NCBI GenBank assembly: GCA_014529385.2
Contig: CM043946.1
Span: 35,924,558 to 35,988,557, forward strand
Length of the DNA stretch: 64,000 bases
Source of the DNA: Adiantum capillus-veneris
Lineage: Eukaryota > Streptophyta > Polypodiopsida > Polypodiales > Pteridaceae
Direction: 5' to 3'
Under the pieces are notes generated by a model. It made no database searches. It saw only the letters and a list, made by a program, of their open reading frames with translations, and had not been told where the DNA came from. Positions 57,922-64,000 of the stretch are shown piece after piece; the stretch's first letter is position 1; every line of letters starts with the position of its first letter. The position numbers and the translations under genes were made by a program.

Positions 57922-59675
57922 TGCCCCCCTTCTTGATGTAGATTCTGTCCTCGGGATATAACAGCGTATCATCGAGATCCATGATAGAAGTACCTGTGTC
58001 AGAAGATAAACAACATTGTGAAAGCTCAAAGGCAGCATGTACAGGTGTGCAATAAGTGAGATGCATACATGATATTTTAGGAAATGCAAAAACAAATTCA
58101 TGAATTGTAACATTGCCAACTAGAACAAGCGTATTACCTGAATAAAATGCAATTGAGTTAGGTTCTATTAGGTCGACTCTAAGAGAAGTACACAAGAGCT
58201 AGGGCTAAAGTAAGTACTAGATTGACCAATGTTAATTAAAAAATATCGACTAAAGAGGACTTAACCCTAGGAATGCTTGTCGGGGTATAAGGACTAGTGG
58301 TCTTGTCACTTATATCACTTAAGTGCGATCCACATAAAATACAAGGAAGTTTGGGCTATTTTCTTTCTCTTTTTTTTTCCTTTTTTGTTGTTGTCATAGT
58401 TGCTACAAGTAGCTGGGGGACTCGAGGTCTTAAATACCAGCAGCTGGGAGACTCAAGGTCTCAAATACTAGCTTGAGCATAAACTAGCCAGGAGACTCGA
58501 GGTCTCAAATATCAGCTTAACACATGGGCTTCCATAACACAAGTCACACTTAGGTGGAATAAACTAGAGAGAACTATATCCTCATAGCCTAAAAATTACT
58601 AAAGTTACTACAATTAATAAACTATTTAGGAATTAAAGTCAGCAATTAAGTGACCTAGTTTAGCCTAAGATCATGATACCTACTTAAAGCCAACTAATAG
58701 ACCAAACTCAAAGAGAAGAACAAGGTACTAGAAGTTTGAAAAAATTATAGCATCAAAATTGGCAATGTCACAACTTCATAAATTTTATGCATTGTTAGAA
58801 TTCAAATGACAAGATGCAAACATGTAAATGTGGAAGCATAGATAAAAGGAAGTAGTACACCTGATATAATGGAGAACATCCGTTGTATCATGTAAACATC
58901 CATATTCGTTGTCCTTCAAAGGCATCCTTATGTAGTCACAAACTGCACAATAGTCACCACCAAACATCCATCTTTTAGAGGCACATCAGTGGGAAAAGGT
59001 ACCAATACTTATTGAACACAATTAAAAAAACATAAGGAACCCTAACCTAATTATTTGCACTCCCCCTAGAGAGTCAAGGGAATAGGGTATTGTAAAGATT
59101 GGGGGGTGGGGGGGGGGGGGGGGGGGGGGGGAACCCTAAGGCTAAACCCTTATCCTCGTCATCGGGAAAAACAAAGTAATCATCCGTGAGACCATATGTG
59201 CCATCCGTGTAATCATGTAAATCTTCTTCATCATTAGAGGCACCAAAAAGAAGGTCACTAGATGCCTATAGTCATCTTGGTTGAAAGGATAGGCTTGTGC
59301 AATGGAAGAGACACTCTCTACTAAGTATGGATCAGTCATGGTCAAGAGACGTATCAGCCATTCGAACTCCTCGAAATTCCTCTCACATGCTAACGTATCT
59401 ACCAAATCCCATTCACAGGCAAGCACCGGAAAGACAATGTGAAACACTTGTGAAAAGTAACGAGGGTACCTCTCACCCAAGGCAGGAGTGGATGACTCTA
59501 GCATACTAGCCATATCTGTACACACATATAGATGATGGTTAGAGTGCAAATATTACAAAGACCGTGCTCTTGCGCATAATGTGTTTTTATGACTTTGTGT
59601 TATGTTTAGAACTTGTAAGTTTCCACATTATTGTTTGGTGGCTCTCGCTCTTTTACTTTTTTATCTTGTTTTTTT
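57922..59675 (-). pseudogene. unrecognised 3' coding region of the Ty3 element
   Basis: Several minus-strand frames look protein-coding. 59549-59142 contains FSQVFHIVFPVLACEWDLVD and FEEFEWLIRLLTMTDPYLVE. At about 59240 the sensible reading changes frame to an acidic stretch (SSDLLFGASNDEEDLHDYTD, then YGLTDDYFVFPDDEDKG), ending at a poly-G tract. 58967-58785 contains KDNEYGCLHDTTDVLHYIR just before a GTGTAC. 58195-57896 ends DLDDTLLYPEDRIYIKKGGM right at the polypurine tract, as the end of a retroelement polyprotein would. Frame changes could be mutations or introns. I cannot name a family; it may be an accessory 3' ORF. Confidence 0.4.
59100..59131. repeat. poly-G tract
   Basis: A nearly uninterrupted run of about 30 G follows GGGGGGTGGGG at the end of the acidic coding stretch. 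It could form a G-quadruplex on the plus strand. It is not a polypurine primer for the element, because the minus strand there is all C. Confidence 0.85.
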
Positions 59676-60640
59676 TAGTATAAGGATTTATATATACATT
59701 CCTTAGGATTGGAGATTGAGAGGTCAGGGAGGAAGGTTGAGAGGGAAGCAAGTGAATGATGGATGTCAGCAAACACTCCCCCCTTTCTTGTGGGTAGATC
59801 ATACGTTTGGAATGATGTCGTCACCTTTTGAAGCCAATTGTTCCAAGTTGTTATGGGTGAAGGTTTTAACCAATAGTTTTTGACCACTCGATGCGTTTCA
59901 TCTAGTTGCAAGGGTGGTAAGGTACTCTCCCATGATTTTATTTGCAACGTTGTTGTAGGTGGTGAACTTACAAAGGGAGGTGCAAACTCTTCCTTGTTTG
60001 TATGGATATGTACAATGGTAGGTGGAGGTTGTGTCAAAGATTCTATTTCCATATAAGAACTACATGAAGAGTAAGAAGCTTCATTTGAATTCCCTGTTCC
60101 CGAGCTAGGTGGAACAAATCGTTCTTTCTCCGGTACCCAAACTAGCTCTGGAGCGGGTGTGTAGCATTCCATGATTTTTTTCTTTCCGCGATCTTCAATT
60201 CGTTTTGGAGCCACAGGATTGGGCTCACATGGGCCAAGTGACAAGTAAGAGCACAATTTACGTCTTGGCACCCAGATTTGATCATTTCCTTCATAGTAGC
60301 CTTGGGCTTCCAATGGTTTTTAGGAATCCAACTCAACGTTTCTTTACATTTCTTGGGACGAGTGGGACGTCTCTTACAAGGCTCATGTCTTTTAGCACTA
60401 GCTATGGTCGCTAAAGAAGCTTTAAGGACCCACTTGTATGTTTTTTTTGTTATATTGAGATGGGTCTTGTGTGTCTCAAGATTTAATTCAACTACATCAG
60501 TTGAAGCTCTAGAGAGTTAGGCTATGGGGACATATGGTTCAATCTCTTGGACATGCAATGTTTTGGGTTTTATTTCCTTAAGAGGCAAGATCTCAGGGAC
60601 TATGGCTTGAGTGACAGGGCTAAGAGTTGGTTTCTGCATT
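59675..60640 (-). pseudogene. Ty3 accessory polyprotein segment, Pro/Glu-rich
   Basis: The frame 60313-59675 (212 residues) starts MEAQGYYEGNDQIWVPRRKL and includes PAPELVWVPEKERFVPPSSG, a Pro/Thr/Ser-rich middle, and KNYWLKPSPITTWNNWLQKV. It connects by a frame change near 60310 to an upstream basic segment (RRPTRPKKCKETLSWIPKNH, 60400-60336). That in turn follows the retropepsin-like part of the integrase frame. The I/VWVP motif appears twice. No known domain is recognised. By position it is a 3' extension of pol. A stop near 60520 also breaks it. Confidence 0.45.
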
Positions 60641-60649
60641 GTGACACCC

Positions 60650-62290
60650 CCTGTCCCCCAATCAATAGTGCATTTGGTGGCTATCATATACTTTCATCCT
60701 AGGTTTATATTACCCTCCATAGTTCCAGCAGGCATGACCAAAAAGTATTGAGCTACAACCCCATTGTCATAACTAACAGAAGTGTGTCAGATTCCAAAAA
60801 TTACAATTTTTTTCTTGTTGACACCCTTGACTTGGATAATACTCTCAGATAGAGGTGGCTTTCCCAACTGACACCACACCCCATATGATAGTAGATTATA
60901 CTTAGCGCCCGTGTCCAATAAGGTGCTATATGGCACTTTTTCATAGGCGCTGTTTAGCTCAATAGAATATCGTAGAAGTGTGTCAGAGTCCAACCAATCC
61001 TCGTTGATTTCAACGTGGAATGCATGTGTAACTCCAAGGTTGGCCTCTCGTTGGCGTCTTATGCGTTGTTGTCGCTCTTTCACCTCAACTTGAGCTTGTA
61101 TCTTTTTCAATTCTGTTTGTGCCTTGGCTGCCTTTTTTTGATGGATGGCACGTAGTTCCTCTTGGCTTAAAGGATCATAGTACCTTTTGAATTTACTCAC
61201 ATTGAGGAATCCAATGGTGTCAACTCCATCTAGAGTCTCCACACGAATGGTCTCTTGTGGGGTGATTTCACATACTCTATATGGTCCTTTTCTCGCATAT
61301 TTCAACTTTTTCTTTTTGTTACGCACTCCATACATAAGAACTTTATCACCAACATTGATATCCTTGTTATTTAGATGACGATCAAACCATTTCTTCCTTC
61401 TATCTTTCTGCACAAGTGCATTTTGCACAGCTAATTGCCTCTCTTCATCTAGCTTTTCAAGGATATATAATCGCTTAACTAAGGGGTTACCATCCCAACC
61501 TTCTTGTGAAGCTACTCGAAGACTAGGAATGACAAACTCCCATTCCATAACCGCTTCTTGGCCATACACCATCTTAAACGGTATGCAGTTAATGGCAACT
61601 TTGTACGCAGTACGATAAGCCCATAGAGCTGATGTAAGATTTAAATCCCACTCTGTACAATGAGCCTCAACTGTCTTTGTCAAAATGGAGATGAGAGTTT
61701 TGTTGGTACTCTCAGCTTGGCCATTTGCTTGTGGATAATAAGGTGTGGACTTATGGTGAGCTATCATGAAGGTGGTAGTGAGTTCTTTCATCACTCCATT
61801 TATAAAGTGAGTGCCATTGTCACTCACAATCTCAAACGGACAGCCAAATCTTGTAATAATTTTATCAAAGAGAAACTTGGCAGTTGACCTTGCATCAGCC
61901 TTGCGTGTCGCCCTGGCTTCCGCTCACTTTGTTACGTAGTCACTGGAAACGATAATATATCGAGATTGAGTGCTACGAGCTGCCGGACTAATTGGGCCTA
62001 CAAAGTCCAAACCCCACTTTTCAAATGGTTGAATCACTTTAACAGGATGTAAGGGCATCCTATCCTTTTGTTGCGTGATCTTGTAACGTTGGCATTCATC
62101 ACATCCTTTTGCAAAAAGTGATGCGTCCTTGAATAAGGTAGGTTACTAATAGCTGATTGGAACACCTTTCTAGCTGTTAGTTCCCTTGAGAAATGTCCTC
62201 CGGCTATACCCATGTGGGCTTCTTGCAGTATGTATAAATACTCATCCTCATGGGCACAACGTCTAAGAATATCATCCTTCCCTAGCCTCT
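60650..62290 (-). pseudogene. Ty3 integrase continuing into a second retropepsin-like domain
   Basis: A zinc region (EAHMGIAGGHFSRELTARKV, then after a frame change CDECQRYKITQQK) lies at about 62230-62060. The catalytic core has GLDFVGPISPAARS (~62010), SDNGTHF (~61825) and YYPQANGQAESTNK (~61740), so D-D-E is present. One in-frame TGA (61924-61926) replaces a residue that is Trp in relatives. From 61827 the frame is open for 346 residues: GPY/F module (GPYRVCEITPQETIRVETL, residues about 183-201), a charged helix (236-266), then YSTLLDTGAKYNLLSYGVWC (about 300-319). After a TGA at 60787-60789, the same frame continues QYFLVMPAGTMEGNINLG and TKCTIDW. The last part reads as a retropepsin with intact D-T-G. 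Protease normally precedes RT in Ty3 elements, so this placement is odd. Confidence 0.72.
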
Positions 62291-62479
62291 AGAGAGTTCC
62301 CGCAATGAGAGAGTAAGGTTCACATTCTTTAACAATTTTTGAGCTATGTCCTTACGAAGCTCTTTGGGTAGAAAACCATTAACTAGAAAGTTCACAATCT
62401 TCTCACTTCATTCAGGTATGGTTTCGACTAGGAATAGAGAAGTATCAGGCAACTCATCATCGACTCCAGTAGGGGCTTC

Positions 62480-62593
62480 ACCATTGGGTATGCGAGACAA
62501 ATGATCTGCCATGACATGTCATTTACCAGGTCTCACCACAACGGTAAAATCAAACTCAAGGAGAATTAACAACCATCATGTAATTCTTCCCGT
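62480..62593 (-). pseudogene. Ty3 RNase H C-terminal fragment
   Basis: The minus strand reads TGRITWWLLILLEFDFTVVV then RPGK, followed after a TGA by HVMADHLSRIPNGEAPTGVD. This is the usual RNase H end of a Ty3 polyprotein, leading into integrase. It is cut at 62593 by the start of an LTR-like sequence. The remaining RNase H and RT would lie right of that insertion, outside the window or lost. Confidence 0.7.
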
Positions 62594-63600
62594 TGTCGGG
62601 GGATATGTGTTCGAAACTTGAGCTAGGTCAGCACAGGGCTGCTGGCTGTGGAAAAATTCAGTGAAAAATTATCACACCGCACAATACAACAGCAATTAAT
62701 TACCCTGTAATACTGTCAACGCACAAAACTTGCTTGAAAATTGGTAACACTGGCGAAATTGATACGCAAACGAGAAGAAGTGTCGTTAACGACACCATTA
62801 AACAATGCTAACGACAATTAACGAGCTTAAACTCCCATTACAGATCACTCCGGGCCGTTAACGGCTCCGTAATCCATCAAAAAGAGGTAATTAGGCTAAT
62901 TTGCCGGCTGACGGGAAAAATCCTATTGTGTCGATTCTATCTGTTGAATTTGCCTTCAATCATTGTCTATGCCGAAAGTAGTTCTTCTCCTATGACTGCT
63001 TACAAGCCTTGATGATACCTCCTTGCCTAAGCCGACGAGGAATAATCTCCTTGGTGTCTTGGTTGCAAACCCTTTTCCTGAGTCGGAGGTTGAGAGATCA
63101 AGAGGGAAAAAACCTTGCTTAGCTTCGATGGCGTTCAAGGAGAAGTTCTTGCCCTCACTCTCCTCTTATGCCCCGATGCTCTTGCCCTCGTCTCCTCTTG
63201 CCTTGCTTTCTCCCCCTTCTCGTTTTTGCTTTTGCTTCTCTTTACCTCGAGAACGAAAGAGAGAGAGAGAGCTTCGAGATCCTGGTTGGCTTCGAGATGA
63301 GAGAGAGAGCTTGGAGATCTTTGGCTTCGAGATCCTGGTTGGCTTCGAGATGAGAGAGAGAGCTTGGAGATCTTTGGCTTCGAGATGAGAGAGAGAGCTT
63401 GGAGATCTTTGGCTTCGAGATGAGAGAGAGAGAGCTTCGAGATCTTGGTTGGCTTCCAGATAAGAGCTTCACTTTCCTCTTTGTTGTTCGTTGCTCTCAT
63501 CCTCTCCTAATCTTCGCTCATACTCTAACTTCCCTAAAAAAAACCCTCTTTTGCTATATTTTGCCAAGTCCATCAGTCACGGTGCCATGACTGATGTGGC
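62594..63600 (-). repeat. LTR-like insertion in the RNase H region
   Basis: It starts TGTCGGGGGATATGTGTTCG, matching 56777. It shares a CGGGCCGTTAACGGCTCCGT block and a GA-rich TCGAGAACGA(A/G)AGAG section. No primer site lies at its left, because RNase H coding sequence continues straight to the edge. It may therefore be a solo or partial LTR from a related element. The right end is not found; a TGACGTGGCAG motif lies near 63615. Confidence 0.5.
63267..63465. repeat. CTTCGAGATGAGAGAGAG tandem repeat
   Basis: Five or six copies of GGCTTCGAGATGAGAGAG followed by AGAGCTTGGAGATCTTT or a CGAGATCCTGGTT variant occur, mostly 34-53 bp apart. Both strands are open for 60-120 residues across it because of the repeat, not because of a gene. 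Confidence 0.85.
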
Positions 63601-64000
63601 GCGTGACTTATGGTGATGACGTGGCAGCAGACGGGGTCGAGCAGAACGAAACTCCCCGGCAAAGGCTCTGAGAGGGAGCGCCTAGGCCTGCTGAAGATAA
63701 TTCGTTTCTGCACCGAGCTCATCCGAGCGGTGTGCTGGCCTGCGCGAGTCTCTCCCTCCTTGTCTGCGCCTCCTCTCGCCATCTGCCCGCCATGCTTCTT
63801 TTCTTCCCTTGCTTTTCACACGCCCTTAAGCTTAGGCCTAAGGCCACTTTAATTCCCAAGTGGGCGGGCGGCCTCCCTTTGGTTGCCTTTGGGCGGCCAT
63901 AGGTTGAGGCCCTTAGTCTATCTTTGAAGGCATCGTATTTGACTCGCATATTATCCATGGCCCTTAGGTGCCACATTTTAGTGGGCGGCCTTTGGGCACC
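63601..64000. other. no gene seen at the window end
   Basis: GC-rich sequence with repeated GGGCGGCC-type motifs (63865-63995) and the palindrome CTTAGGCCTAAGG (about 63831). It may continue the LTR-like insertion beyond the window. Confidence 0.35.

Noticed and set aside
59100-59131. Poly-G tract as an element's polypurine tract
   Set aside because: The element here runs on the minus strand, where this is poly-C, and a proper polypurine tract lies at about 57922-57934.
63135-63500. 121-residue frames on both strands near the window end
   Set aside because: Both strands are open because of a short tandem repeat; no family resemblance.
1-64000. CRISPR arrays, operons, tRNA or rRNA genes
   Set aside because: Repeats are microsatellites, minisatellites or LTRs without a spacer pattern. 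The only tRNA-like strings are 12-base primer sites. The content is eukaryotic.

Overview
The window looks like nuclear DNA of a large-genome land plant, possibly a seed-free plant such as a fern; the lineage is inference. It is dominated by LTR retrotransposons with tRNA-iMet-type primer sites, a LINE with a plant-style ORF1, a probable CACTA transposon, a long-armed foldback element, and many GA/CA microsatellites. Only one cellular gene is convincing: an FtsJ-fold 2'-O-methyltransferase on the minus strand at about 31.0-32.8 kb.

Region 1 (1-2961) holds GA repeats and wreckage of a Ty3 element whose RT/RNase H and integrase pieces lie on opposite strands. Region 2 (2962-30776) is one old Copia element carrying nested insertions. 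A minus-strand non-coding LTR element (G1, 3905-11901, 5-bp duplication CAGCA) sits in its leader. G1 is itself split by a minus-strand gag-protease element (G2, 4877-10093, duplication GCATC). A minus-strand tandem array LTR-internal-LTR-internal-LTR (G3, 12523-23670) interrupts the Copia gag. One G3 unit carries a solo LTR (20621-21715, duplication GATCC), and the sister unit keeps the empty site. A degenerate LINE (about 23.74-29.2 kb) runs directly into the Copia RT/RNase H and a truncated 3' LTR. The Copia protease and integrase are missing.

Region 3 (30.8-33.0 kb) is the methyltransferase gene. It has an intact K-D-K-E catalytic set in exon 1, a TGA just before a consensus splice donor, and a predicted second exon that stays open in another frame. 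The TE nest ends only about 250 bp beyond that exon.

Region 4 (33-48.7 kb) is sparse. It contains two copies of a ~0.5 kb repeat, one interrupted by a 605-bp foldback element. Two broken minus-strand Ty3 elements (36.4-38.5 kb and 45.4-46.8 kb) and a 1.9 kb field of degenerate repeats are also here. Region 5 (48,711-53,212) is a probable non-autonomous CACTA transposon filled with two minisatellites. Region 6 (53.2-64 kb) ends in a minus-strand Ty3 element. Its integrase reading frame continues into a second retropepsin-like domain and an unrecognised 3' coding region, and diverged LTR copies flank it.

The most unusual signal is a retropepsin-like domain placed after integrase. It is clear at 60.65-61.0 kb and weaker at 36.42-36.62 kb. 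All coding calls are by eye; no database search was run.
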